A stretch of 57,923 nucleotides of DNA, from contig NZ_LT707059.1 in assembly GCF_900155735.1 (NCBI RefSeq), positions 530,171 through 588,093 on the forward strand, written 5' to 3'. Every line of letters starts with the position of its first letter. Position 1 is the stretch's first letter. Both the position numbers and the translations under genes were made by a program. The stretch comes from Intestinibacillus massiliensis (GTDB lineage Bacteria; Bacillota; Clostridia; Oscillospirales; Butyricicoccaceae). Positions 25,571-33,963 of this stretch are shown one piece after another. The notes under the pieces were generated by a model, which had not been told where the DNA came from, ran no database searches, and saw nothing but the letters and a program-made list of their open reading frames with translations.

Positions 25571-26281
25571 ATGAACGAATGTGTTTTGGTCGTCGATGAC
25601 GATGCGGAAATTGTGCAGGCGATCGCAATCACGCTGGAAAAGGAGGGGTATCGTGTACTGAAGGCCTATGACGGGATGCAGGCGTTGGAGCTTGCCGCAG
25701 AGCGGTCGGTACAGCTGATTATCATTGATGTGATGATGCCGCGCCTGGACGGCTTGTCTGCCGTCATGAAAATCCGGGAGCGGCGCAATCTCCCGATTAT
25801 CGTATTAAGTGCGAAAAGCGAAAATACGGACAAGATCCTCGGGCTGTCCATGGGCGCAGACGACTATGTGACGAAACCGTTCCATCCCCAGGAGCTTGCG
25901 GCGCGTGTGCGGAGCCAGCTTAGGCGCTACACCAGCCTGGGCGATATGAACGCGGAAGGGAAAAACCATGAAATCCAAAACGGGAGATTGTGTTACAACC
26001 CCGACGACCGCGTGTTATATGTGGACGGCGAAGCGGTACGCTTGACCGCCACGGAAACGAAAATTATCGACCTGCTCATGCGCAATCCCGGACGTATATT
26101 CCCAGCTGAAGAAATATACCGCCGGGTTTGGGAAGGCGAGGTGTACGCCCCGGAAAACACCGTCATGGTACATATCCGCCGCATTCGTGAAAAAATTGAA
26201 CTCAACCCGAAGGAACCCGAATATTTAAAGGTGGTGTGGGGAATTGGTTACAAGATTGAAAAAATGGAAACCCGCCGTTAG
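25571..26281 (+). CDS. OmpR-family response regulator
   Basis: DNA-binding response regulator of 236 residues. The receiver domain is residues 1-115 (VLVVDDDAEI acidic pocket, phospho-acceptor Asp53 in IIIDVMMPRLDG, Lys105 region VTKPFHPQEL), and the winged-helix domain is about 135-230 (LTATETKIIDLLMRNPGRIF, VWGIGYKIE). The AGGGG before the ATG at 25571 is well placed. The kinase frame overlaps its last 38 bp, so they are coupled. Confidence 0.95.
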   Translation: MNECVLVVDDDAEIVQAIAITLEKEGYRVLKAYDGMQALELAAERSVQLIIIDVMMPRLDGLSAVMKIRERRNLPIIVLSAKSENTDKILGLSMGADDYVTKPFHPQELAARVRSQLRRYTSLGDMNAEGKNHEIQNGRLCYNPDDRVLYVDGEAVRLTATETKIIDLLMRNPGRIFPAEEIYRRVWEGEVYAPENTVMVHIRRIREKIELNPKEPEYLKVVWGIGYKIEKMETRR

Positions 26282-28511
26282 TTTTGCCGCGTTTGCCCTT
26301 GGCGTCACGCTGATCCTGTCCAATGTGCTCAGCGGGTTCGGCCTGCTGATAAACGGAAACGGATGGAGCGGCCTGCGCGATGTGATGCAGGGGGATTATC
26401 AGAATACGAGTGAATTCCGCTGGCGTATGTCAAGCTATCTGGAGGATTTCCTGACAATGGCGACCGGCGGGCCGGTAGGCGACGGCATTTATGCATATGA
26501 GTCTGGGTATGGGACAATGGTTTATGCCGAAGACTATGAAACGCCCTGGAAGTGGTGGGGCTACCATACAAATACAAGCACTACTGCTGCATCCGATACC
26601 GCTTCCACGACTACAGATGGGCAAAATTACAAGGAACAGATTGCACATATGCAGGAAGTCTACAGCAGGGACAGGAATATCCTATATGAAATCCGGTATG
26701 AAGGCATAATAAAGTTTTCGAACACCGAAGGGATCCGGTTGGATGCAGAAAAAGGCGTATTGCCCGAGGGATATAACTTTTTACTGCACTTTGACGGTGA
26801 AAAGGTCACAGCCGCAAAGGACGGCAAGGAAATTGACATTTATAGCGACGGCTATTACCGTCCGGAGAGCGATTGGTATGTCCCGGGATACCGCAACTTT
26901 ACCGTCGGGAAAGAAGCGGGCAAAACGGAAGTCACAATCATTGCCGCCGAAAAACCCTTGCGTTACATTGTTGGAAATTATACGCAGGGTGGGGCGGAAC
27001 AGTCAGACAACAGCCTATATTGGCTTTCTGAGGAGCTGAAAGACCGCCGGGAGCGGTATGTGAATATCGGTGTACAGCTTGCAATCGGTATCCTGCTCTT
27101 TGCGCTTTATATTTACTGGCATCGTGATAAACAGCAGGCCGACCGCGTGATTGCGCGCGGCACGGCGCATATTTGGCAAGGCGTCAAGTGGTTCGTTACT
27201 GTGGCGGCGGTACTCGTTTTTTCCCTTAGCAGTGGGATTTTGCGGGCGCTTTATTATACCTTTGACGGATGGGGCATGGGGCTTTTTGAGATCGCTACAG
27301 ATATCCTCAGCCCAATATATTATAATCAGTTTTGGCTTTTCATCGCTTTTTGGTGCGTATACCTGCTGGCAAACGATTTACGGTATACCCCGAAGCCTTC
27401 CCGTAAATATTTGCTGGGGGATTTATGTGTCTCCATGCACCGTTCCATGCTAAAGCTGCCGTTCCAGAAGCGGATGGTTCAGCGCTACCGCAACCTGCTG
27501 CTCTCAGAGCTAGGGCTGGCAGTATTGGCAGGTGTCACATGCCTGGTTTTTTGGTATTGGTACCAGTCGTATTGGGATGAATGGATTATATTGCTGCTTG
27601 CGCTGGTATTGCTCGTACTCGTCGGGGTAGGCGTCTGGTCCCTGCTCGTTTTCGCCAAGCACAACCGCGCTGCCGCAACGGATATCGGTGCGCTCTGTGA
27701 TCAAATCGTTGCGATCCGGAATGGGAACCTCACGCAGCCGTTGCAGCTACCTGCTGATACCGACCTTTTGGAAGCGGCGCAAAGCCTGAATGATATCCAG
27801 AAGGGGATGCAGGAAGCGCTGGAGGAACAGACCAAGAGTGAACGCATGAAGGTTGAACTGATCACCAACGTGTCGCACGATATTAAAACGCCGCTCACCT
27901 CCATTATCAGCTATGTGGAGCTATTGAACGAGGAAGAGGGTTTGCCGGCGCATGTCAGGGATTACATCCGCATCCTGAACGATAAATCGCAACGGCTTAA
28001 GACGATGGTGCAGGATGTCTTTGAAGTGAGCAAGGCCGCGGCGGGGCAGCTGCCAGTCAACCTTGAAACGCTTGACTTGGGTAAGCTCCTGCGGCAGACG
28101 CTGGCGGATATGTCGGAGCGGATCGCAGACAGCCCGGTTGCGGTAAAGGAAAGTATCCCTGAAGCGCCGGTTATGATTGTTGCGGACGGGCAGCGCCTGT
28201 ACCGGGTGTTCCAGAACCTGCTGCAAAACGCGCTGAAATATTCGCTGGAAGGCTCGCGTGTATTTGTCACGCTGTACCGTGATGGCCGCACCGCAGTGGC
28301 CAGTGTGAAAAATACTTCAAAAACAGAAATCGCGCCCGGCGTAGATTTTACAGAACGCTTTGTGCGCGGCGATCAGAGCCGTACCGATGGCGGCAGCGGC
28401 CTGGGGCTGTCGATCGCCAGCAATTTTACAGAATCTTGCGGCGGGCAGTTCCGTGTAGAGACCATCGCGGACCTCTTTGTAGTGACGGTGCAATTCCCGC
28501 TCAGCGAATAA
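26244..28511 (+). CDS. Multi-pass sensor histidine kinase
   Basis: Membrane kinase of 755 residues. Helix 1 (about 12-34) is followed by an extracellular sensor (about 35-270), then five or so more membrane helices between about 275 and 475, a HAMP-like linker, HisKA with phosphoacceptor His545 in NVSHDIKTPLTS and a HATPase domain (NLLQNALKYS, GGSGLGLSIASN). TTG 26244 is the first start in frame with a G-rich stretch upstream; TTG 26256 is a second option. The large outside domain and multiple helices suggest sensing of an envelope or peptide signal; ligand unknown. Confidence 0.9.
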   Translation: MVTRLKKWKPAVSFAAFALGVTLILSNVLSGFGLLINGNGWSGLRDVMQGDYQNTSEFRWRMSSYLEDFLTMATGGPVGDGIYAYESGYGTMVYAEDYETPWKWWGYHTNTSTTAASDTASTTTDGQNYKEQIAHMQEVYSRDRNILYEIRYEGIIKFSNTEGIRLDAEKGVLPEGYNFLLHFDGEKVTAAKDGKEIDIYSDGYYRPESDWYVPGYRNFTVGKEAGKTEVTIIAAEKPLRYIVGNYTQGGAEQSDNSLYWLSEELKDRRERYVNIGVQLAIGILLFALYIYWHRDKQQADRVIARGTAHIWQGVKWFVTVAAVLVFSLSSGILRALYYTFDGWGMGLFEIATDILSPIYYNQFWLFIAFWCVYLLANDLRYTPKPSRKYLLGDLCVSMHRSMLKLPFQKRMVQRYRNLLLSELGLAVLAGVTCLVFWYWYQSYWDEWIILLLALVLLVLVGVGVWSLLVFAKHNRAAATDIGALCDQIVAIRNGNLTQPLQLPADTDLLEAAQSLNDIQKGMQEALEEQTKSERMKVELITNVSHDIKTPLTSIISYVELLNEEEGLPAHVRDYIRILNDKSQRLKTMVQDVFEVSKAAAGQLPVNLETLDLGKLLRQTLADMSERIADSPVAVKESIPEAPVMIVADGQRLYRVFQNLLQNALKYSLEGSRVFVTLYRDGRTAVASVKNTSKTEIAPGVDFTERFVRGDQSRTDGGSGLGLSIASNFTESCGGQFRVETIADLFVVTVQFPLSE

Positions 28512-28517
28512 CAGCCT

Positions 28518-28549
28518 GGAGGGGCAGGATCCTGGGATCCTGCCCCTCC
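28518..28549. terminator. Hairpin between convergent genes
   Basis: A perfect 15-bp stem (28518-28532 with 28535-28549) and a 2-nt loop; only a weak T-run follows. It probably halts both the kinase transcript and the converging small gene. Confidence 0.7.
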
Positions 28550-28567
28550 GTTTCGGTGTCAATGTTA

Positions 28568-28831
28568 TCAGGCTTTATCCCACACCTTTTCTTGCAGCGC
28601 ATCCAGGACATTGCTGCAAATCAGCTTTTGCGCCATTTTCTCCTTAAACTGATAGGAACGCGTTTTCCCGGCGGCGCGTAATTGCCCAAGCGCTTGCGAA
28701 AGCCCTTCCCGCTGTGCGGACAGCGACTCGTAGAGATCCTCCAAGCGGCCGAGACGGGCAAGCGCATCTTCCAAGATGCAGCCTTCCGCTAGCTGGTAAC
28801 TGCCGTTTGCCGTACTAGTATATCGTCCCAT
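28568..28831 (-). CDS. Small hypothetical protein, 87 aa
   Basis: An 87-residue soluble protein, MGRYTSTANGSYQLAEG at the start and a helical, coiled-coil-like body (EDALARLGRLEDLYESLSAQ, KEKMAQKLICSNVLDALQEK). GGGGGTG lies 9 nt before ATG 28831; the longer frame to 29026 has no ribosome site and is rejected. No family recognised. The helical repeat suggests a protein-protein contact role. Confidence 0.6.
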   Translation of the reverse strand: MGRYTSTANGSYQLAEGCILEDALARLGRLEDLYESLSAQREGLSQALGQLRAAGKTRSYQFKEKMAQKLICSNVLDALQEKVWDKA

Positions 28832-28973
28832 AAAACCGACACCCCCAATTATTAAGTTTACCAAGTATAGCATAAATTTGCTTTCATAGAAAGGCCGCAG
28901 GGACATATTGCCGGCAATCTCCCGGTTAAAACAGGCCGGAACAGGGTAAAGTGTAGAAAAAGGGCGGGGTGGG

Positions 28974-29002
28974 TTGTTTTTCCCAGGGGATTGTGCTATA
29001 TT
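28974..29002 (+). promoter_or_regulatory. Promoter of the pflB leader
   Basis: TTGTTT (28974-28979), a 17-bp spacer ending in TGC, and TATATT (28997-29002). The extended -10 supports activity. The transcript would begin near 29009 and carry a leader of about 160 nt. Confidence 0.65.
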
Positions 29003-29017
29003 ATGAAAAGACCAAGA

Positions 29018-29093
29018 TCCTTGCAACTGACGGGAAAGGTGGGCAAAACCACCGGGGAGCAGGGATTTAAATGTATGCCGACCGTCTGGGCAG
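29018..29093 (+). ncRNA. ZTP (pfl-motif) riboswitch aptamer
   Basis: The leader reads CAACTGACGG, then GGTGGG-CAAA-ACCACC, CGGGGAGC, and after a linker GCCGACCGTCTGGGCA. This ordered set (ACUGACGG, hairpin, GGGGAGC, and the CUGGGC pseudoknot strand) is the ZTP riboswitch consensus, known from folate/purine genes and upstream of pfl genes. Its 3' strand overlaps the following terminator, so ZTP binding would be expected to block termination and raise pflB when folate-linked purine synthesis is stalled. Confidence 0.9.
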
Positions 29094-29121
29094 TGTCGCG
29101 ATTGCGGCGCTGCCCTTTTTT
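29088..29121 (+). terminator. Terminator overlapping the ZTP aptamer
   Basis: GGGCAG-T-GTCGC pairs with GCGGC-G-CTGCCC (29088-29099 with 29104-29115), then TTTTTT. The 5' arm includes bases used by the aptamer pseudoknot, giving mutually exclusive folds. Confidence 0.85.
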
Positions 29122-29166
29122 GATTGGGTGCGTTGCCGTGACATGGATAAGAAAGGGAGCTGTCCT

Positions 29167-31398
29167 ATGAATGAAGCATGGAACAATTTCGAAAGCGGTA
29201 TTTGGCAAGAACAAATCGATGTGCGCGACTTTATCCAGAAGAACTACCATCCTTATGAAGGGGACGAAGGCTTTTTAACGCCTGCAACGGCGCGTACCCG
29301 TGCGCTACGGGACAAGTTTGACGCGTTGCTGCGGCAAGAACGCGAGCGGGGCGGCGTGCTCAAGGTCGATACGGACACGGTAATTACCATTACCGCTTTC
29401 GGCCCGGGCTATTTGGACAAGGAGCAGGAGATGATCGTCGGCCTGCAGACGGATGAACCGCTTAAGCGCGCCTGCAACCCCTTCGGCGGTATGCGCATGG
29501 TACATGACGCTTGCAAGGCGTATGGGTATACGGTTTCGCCTGAGGTTGAAACCCAGTTCCGCCAGCATAAGACGCATAACGACGGCGTGTTTTCTGCTTA
29601 TACCAAGGATGTGCGCAAAGCGCGCCATGTCGGGCTATTGACCGGCCTGCCCGACGCGTATGGCCGCGGCCGAATTATCGGCGACTACCGCCGGGTCGCG
29701 CTTTATGGCGTCGACCGGCTGATTGCGGAAAAGCAGAAGGACAAAGAGGCGTTGGGCGGCCTCGTAACCACGGCGGAAACGATCCGCACCGCGGAAGAGC
29801 TTACCGACCAGGTCAAGGCGCTCAAGGATATGGTCGCAATGGCCGCGATGTACGGGTATGATATTTCCCGTCCGGCGGGGAATGCGCGTGAAGCCGTGCA
29901 GTGGGTTTACTTTGCATATCTCGCCGGGATTAAGGAGCAGAACGGCGCGGCAATGAGCCTTGGCCGTGTTTCTACGTTCCTGGATATCTACTTTGAACGC
30001 GACCTGGCAGCGGGCCTTCTGACCGAATCCGAGGCGCAGGAACTGATGGATGATTTTGTCTTGCACCTGCGAATGGCGCGCCACCTGCGCACGCCGGAAT
30101 ATAACGAACTGTTCGGCGGCGACCCGATGTGGATCACCGAAGCGGTCGGCGGTACGGGTGAGGACGGGCGCACGCTCGTAACGCGCAATTGCTACCGCAT
30201 GCTGCATACCCTGTACAACCTTAATCCCGCGGCGGAGCCGAACCTGACGGTTTTATGGTCGGAGCAGCTGCCGGAGAACTGGAAGCGCTATGTCGCCCGC
30301 GTCTCCTGCGAGACCGATTCCCTGCAGTATGAAAATGACGATATTATGCGCCCGCACTATGGAGACGATTATGCCATTGCCTGCTGTGTGTCCGCGATGC
30401 GCGTAGGCAAGGATATGCAGTTCTTTGGTGCGCGCACCAATCTGGCCAAGCTTGTGATGCTGGCGATCAACGGCGGCCGCGACGAACTGAAAAACGAGCA
30501 GGTTGCGCCGGAGATGCCCGTTTGGGAAGGCGAATACCTGGACTATGACAAGCTGCTGGAGCGTATTGATTTCTACCGCCCGTGGCTGGCGAAAACCTAT
30601 ATCAGCGCGATGAACACCATCCACTACATGCACGACAAGTACGCGTATGAAAAGAGCCAGATGGCGCTGCACGATACTAAGGTCCGCCGGTTGATGGCCT
30701 TTGGCATTGCGGGCATGAGCTGTATGGCCGATTCGCTTTCCGCGGTCAAGTATGCCAAGGTCAAGTGCGTACGCGATCCGGAAACCGGCCTTGTAACGGA
30801 TTTTGAGATTGCAGGGGAGTATCCGGCCTTTGGCAATGACGATGACCGCGTGGACAGGATCGCGTGCGAACAGGTTGAAAAGTTCTATGAAGCGCTCAAG
30901 CAGTATCCGCTTTACAGGGATGCCGTCCACACCCTCTCCATCCTCACCATCACGTCCAACGTTATGTATGGCAAGAAAACCGGCAATACGCCAGATGGCC
31001 GTAAGCGCGGCGAACCGCTGGCGCCGGGCGCAAACCCGATGTCCGGCCGCGATGCTTCCGGTGCGCTGGCTTCGCTCAATTCGGTTGCGAAACTGTCTTA
31101 CGATTACTGCCGCGACGGTATTTCCAATACCTTTTCCATTACGCCTGCCGCGCTGGGCAAGGGCGCAGACGAGCGGGTCAACAACTTGGTTGCCATCCTG
31201 TCCGGCTATTTTGCGCAGAAGGCACACCATTTAAATGTCAATGTACTCAACCGGGAAACACTGATGGCGGCGTATGAGCATCCGGAGGAATATCCGAACC
31301 TTACCATCCGTGTTTCCGGCTATGCGGTGAACTTCTATAAGCTGTCCCGCGAACAGCAGCGGGAAGTCATTTCCCGCACCTTCCACGTCGCAGTATGA
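29167..31398 (+). CDS. pflB: Pyruvate formate-lyase
   Basis: Oxygen-sensitive glycyl-radical enzyme, pyruvate + CoA to acetyl-CoA + formate. 743 residues, the normal length. The catalytic cysteine pair is C406-C407 ([12 protein letters not shown]) and the radical glycine is Gly718 in RVSGYAVNF. Other motifs: [18 protein letters not shown] and [19 protein letters not shown] 29167 (MNEAWNNF) is chosen because GGGAG precedes it and the upstream frame lies inside the riboswitch leader. Acts in fermentation and supplies formate for one-carbon metabolism. Confidence 0.96.
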   Translation: MNEAWNNFESGIWQEQIDVRDFIQKNYHPYEGDEGFLTPATARTRALRDKFDALLRQERERGGVLKVDTDTVITITAFGPGYLDKEQEMIVGLQTDEPLKRACNPFGGMRMVHDACKAYGYTVSPEVETQFRQHKTHNDGVFSAYTKDVRKARHVGLLTGLPDAYGRGRIIGDYRRVALYGVDRLIAEKQKDKEALGGLVTTAETIRTAEELTDQVKALKDMVAMAAMYGYDISRPAGNAREAVQWVYFAYLAGIKEQNGAAMSLGRVSTFLDIYFERDLAAGLLTESEAQELMDDFVLHLRMARHLRTPEYNELFGGDPMWITEAVGGTGEDGRTLVTRNCYRMLHTLYNLNPAAEPNLTVLWSEQLPENWKRYVARVSCETDSLQYENDDIMRPHYGDDYAIACCVSAMRVGKDMQFFGARTNLAKLVMLAINGGRDELKNEQVAPEMPVWEGEYLDYDKLLERIDFYRPWLAKTYISAMNTIHYMHDKYAYEKSQMALHDTKVRRLMAFGIAGMSCMADSLSAVKYAKVKCVRDPETGLVTDFEIAGEYPAFGNDDDRVDRIACEQVEKFYEALKQYPLYRDAVHTLSILTITSNVMYGKKTGNTPDGRKRGEPLAPGANPMSGRDASGALASLNSVAKLSYDYCRDGISNTFSITPAALGKGADERVNNLVAILSGYFAQKAHHLNVNVLNRETLMAAYEHPEEYPNLTIRVSGYAVNFYKLSREQQREVISRTFHVAV

Positions 31399-32102
31399 CC
31401 GGCCGTATCCATTCCGTCCAATCCCTTGGCGCGGTCGACGGGCCGGGGCTACGCTATGTGGTGTTCATGCAGGGATGCCCGCTAAGGTGCGCGTATTGCC
31501 ACAACCCGGATACCTGGTCGTTTGACGGCGGGGAAGAGATGGACGCAGACCGTCTGGTCACGCAAATTTTACGCTATCGCCCCTATTTTGGGGAAAACGG
31601 CGGCGTGACGGTATCCGGCGGCGAGCCGCTCAGCCAAGCCGGGTTTGTGGAAGAATTATTTGCAAAGCTGCATAGGCATGGGATCCATACCGCGCTGGAC
31701 ACTTCTGGGATCGGGGAGCCTACCGCCGCGGCGCGTGTGCTGCAACATACCGACCTTGTATTGGCCGACCTTAAGTTCTTGGATACGGCAAATTATCTTA
31801 AATACTGCCGTGCGGATTTCCATGCGGTTGAGCGTTTTCTTGCGCTCACGGCGCAGCTTAATGTGCCGCTGTGGATCCGGCATGTCGTCGTGCCGGGCGT
31901 TACCGACAGCCTGGATCATTTACGTGCGGTTCAGGAAAAGGCGCAAAGCTATCCTAATTTGCAGAAGATTGAATGGCTGCCTTTCCATACGCTGTGTCTG
32001 GAAAAATACGAACGCATGGGACTGATATTTCCGCTTGCGGGGACGCCGCCGATGGAACAGGGGCGGCTGGATGCATTACTGCTTCAAATCCAACAGGATT
32101 AA
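31395..32102 (+). CDS. pflA: Pyruvate formate-lyase activating enzyme
   Basis: Radical-SAM activase that abstracts a hydrogen from the PflB glycine. 235 residues; the cluster motif [14 protein letters not shown] sits at about 28-41, the SAM-binding VSGGEPLSQ at about 76, and [12 protein letters not shown] and the C-terminal [13 protein letters not shown] match PflA. The ATG overlaps the pflB stop (ATGA), so the two are coupled. Confidence 0.96.
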   Translation: MTGRIHSVQSLGAVDGPGLRYVVFMQGCPLRCAYCHNPDTWSFDGGEEMDADRLVTQILRYRPYFGENGGVTVSGGEPLSQAGFVEELFAKLHRHGIHTALDTSGIGEPTAAARVLQHTDLVLADLKFLDTANYLKYCRADFHAVERFLALTAQLNVPLWIRHVVVPGVTDSLDHLRAVQEKAQSYPNLQKIEWLPFHTLCLEKYERMGLIFPLAGTPPMEQGRLDALLLQIQQD

Positions 32103-32108
32103 ATAAAG

Positions 32109-32153
32109 AAAGGGCGCAGAAACGGGGATTTATACGTTTCTGCGCCCTTTTTT
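32109..32153 (+). terminator. Intrinsic terminator of pflBA
   Basis: A 16-bp perfect stem (32109-32124 with 32135-32150), then a T6 run. Confidence 0.92.
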
Positions 32154-32297
32154 ATGGCTGTATCATGCGCAAAGATAAAATATATTGCCGGCGGAACCGC
32201 CCAGCCAAAATTTAAAATCCATATAATAGAAAAAGCAAGAAAGTGATATAGTATTCGCTGCGGGCATGCATATATGTCAAATTTCGTGCGTTTGAGA

Positions 32298-32359
32298 TTG
32301 TATACAAGGTGCAGAGAAAACAAGAATGGGTTAGTAAATTGTATACACTATGCTAAAAT
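32298..32359 (+). promoter_or_regulatory. Promoter with paired TTGTATACA operators before abfD
   Basis: TTGTATACAA at 32298-32307 (perfect palindrome) and TTGTATACAC at 32339-32348 (one mismatch) lie 41 bp apart, close to four helical turns. The second copy falls between a weak -35 (TTAGTA at 32331-32336) and an extended -10 TGC-TAAAAT (32351-32359), the usual place for a repressor. The motif resembles half-site pairs of GntR/FadR-type regulators. The rest of the 318-bp spacer is AT-rich without further signals. Confidence 0.6.
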
Positions 32360-32420
32360 AATAGACAATGATTGCAGCCATAAAGATTACATAATTCTGA
32401 AGGAGAGGTAGTACTTAATT

Positions 32421-33866
32421 ATGATGACGAAAGAACAGTACATCGAGTCCCTGCGCAAGCTCAACCTGAACCTGTATATGTTCGGCAAGAAGGTAGAGGA
32501 CCCGGTAGATAACCCGGTAATCCGCCCGTCGCTGAACTCGTTTGCAGCGACCTATGAGCTGGCAGAGGACCCGCAGTACGAAGACCTGATGGTAGCGACC
32601 TCGCACCTGACGGGCAAGAAGGTCAACCGTTTCACCCACATGCACCAGTCCACGGACGACCTGATCAAGAAGGTCAAGATGCAGCGCCTGCTGGGCCAGA
32701 AGACGGCGGCCTGCTTCCAGCGCTGCGTCGGCATGGACGCAATGAACGCGGTATTCTCCTCCACCTATGAGACGGACGAGGCCTGCGGCACCAAGTACCA
32801 TGAGAACTTCCTGAAGTTCCTGCAGCGCGTGCAGGACGAAGACCTGGCGGTAGACGGCGCAATGACGGACGTCAAGGGCGACCGCAGCCTGTCCCCGTCC
32901 CAGCAGGCGGACCCGGACCTGTTCGTACACGTTGTCGAGCGCACCGCGGACGGCGTATATGTCACCGGCGCGAAGGCGCACCAGACCGGCTTCGTAAACT
33001 CCCATGAAGTGCTGGTCATGCCGACCATCTCCATGCGCGAGGGCGACGAGGACTACGCGATCTCCTTCGCAGTCCCGACCGATTCCAAGGGCATCACCCT
33101 GATCTACGGCCGCCAGTCCTGCGATACCCGCAAGCTGGAGGAGTATAACGACATCGACGTCGGCAACAAGGTATACGGCGGCCACGAAGTGCTGGTCATC
33201 TTCGACCGCGTGTTCGTCCCGAACGACCGTATTTTCCTGAACGGCGAAGTCAAGTTTGCCGGCATGATCGTAGAGCGTTTCGCAGGCTACCACCGCCAGT
33301 CCTACGGCGGCTGCAAGGTCGGCGTAGGCGACGTGCTGATCGGCGCGACCGCGCTGGCGGGCGACATGGCGGGCTCCGCGAAGGCTTCCCACGTCAAAGA
33401 TAAGCTGATCGAGATGGTCCACCTGAACGAGACCCTGTACTGCTGCGGCATCGCGTGCTCTTCCCAGGGCACCAAGACCAAGGCGGGCAACTACCTGATC
33501 GATCTGCTGCTGGCCAACGTCTGCAAGCAGAACGTCACCCGTTTCCCGTACGAGATCGCGCGCCTGGCGCAGGACCTCGCGGGCGGCATCATGGTTACCC
33601 AGCCGTCTGAAGCGGACTACCGCAACCCGGAACTGAAGCCCTATATCGAGAAGTACCTCAAGGGTGTCGCTTCCGTCCCGACGGAAGACCGTATGCGTGT
33701 CCTCCGCCTGATCGAGAACATGACCATGGGCACCGCAGCGGTCGGCTACCTGCCGGAATCCATGCACGGCGCAGGCTCCCCGCAGGCGCAGCGCATCATG
33801 ATCTCCCGCCAGGCCAACATGGAAATGAAGAAGGACCTGGCCCGCAAGATTGCCCGTATCGGCTAA
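32421..33866 (+). CDS. abfD: 4-hydroxybutyryl-CoA dehydratase / vinylacetyl-CoA delta-isomerase
   Basis: Flavin and [4Fe-4S] enzyme that dehydrates 4-hydroxybutyryl-CoA to crotonyl-CoA, a key step from succinate or 4-aminobutyrate to butyrate. 481 residues. All four cluster ligands are seen: Cys98 and Cys102 in AACFQRC, His291 and Cys298 in GYHRQSYGGC, matching the C99/C103/H292/C299 of the Clostridium enzyme. The GAGAGG lies before the ATG at 32421, with a second ATG next to it. Codon choice is extremely uniform (CTG, GAC, CGC), suggesting strong expression. Confidence 0.95.
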   Translation: MMTKEQYIESLRKLNLNLYMFGKKVEDPVDNPVIRPSLNSFAATYELAEDPQYEDLMVATSHLTGKKVNRFTHMHQSTDDLIKKVKMQRLLGQKTAACFQRCVGMDAMNAVFSSTYETDEACGTKYHENFLKFLQRVQDEDLAVDGAMTDVKGDRSLSPSQQADPDLFVHVVERTADGVYVTGAKAHQTGFVNSHEVLVMPTISMREGDEDYAISFAVPTDSKGITLIYGRQSCDTRKLEEYNDIDVGNKVYGGHEVLVIFDRVFVPNDRIFLNGEVKFAGMIVERFAGYHRQSYGGCKVGVGDVLIGATALAGDMAGSAKASHVKDKLIEMVHLNETLYCCGIACSSQGTKTKAGNYLIDLLLANVCKQNVTRFPYEIARLAQDLAGGIMVTQPSEADYRNPELKPYIEKYLKGVASVPTEDRMRVLRLIENMTMGTAAVGYLPESMHGAGSPQAQRIMISRQANMEMKKDLARKIARIG

Positions 33867-33889
33867 TTATTAATGGAATAACAAACCTA

Positions 33890-33924
33890 TATAGGCACTC
33901 ATGGTTTAGCTGTGAGTGCCTATA
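33890..33924 (+). repeat. Intercistronic hairpin between abfD and the CoA-transferase
   Basis: TATAGGCACTCA (33890-33901) pairs perfectly with TGAGTGCCTATA (33913-33924), 11-nt loop, no T-run. It lies 66-97 bp into a dicistronic message and could set mRNA stability or differential expression. Confidence 0.6.
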
Positions 33925-33963
33925 TCACGGTCGGCCTGTACATAATCGAGGAGGAAATTTGCA

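Noticed and set aside
25571-28511. HPt protein at 14.6 kb as partner of this two-component pair
   Set aside because: The kinase has a classical HisKA/HATPase layout that phosphorylates its receiver directly; no hybrid receiver needing an HPt is present.
29071-29166. Upstream extension of the pflB frame
   Set aside because: The extension runs through the ZTP aptamer and terminator; ATG 29167 has its own ribosome site and gives the normal PflB start.
30253-31230. 325-codon minus-strand frame opposite pflB
   Set aside because: Lies entirely inside pflB, which has its catalytic Cys pair and radical Gly in place; the antisense product has no known features.
32415-33767. 450-codon open frame on the minus strand opposite abfD
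   Set aside because: It arises from the strongly biased GC-rich codons of abfD (an antisense shadow) and has no ribosome site or recognisable domain.
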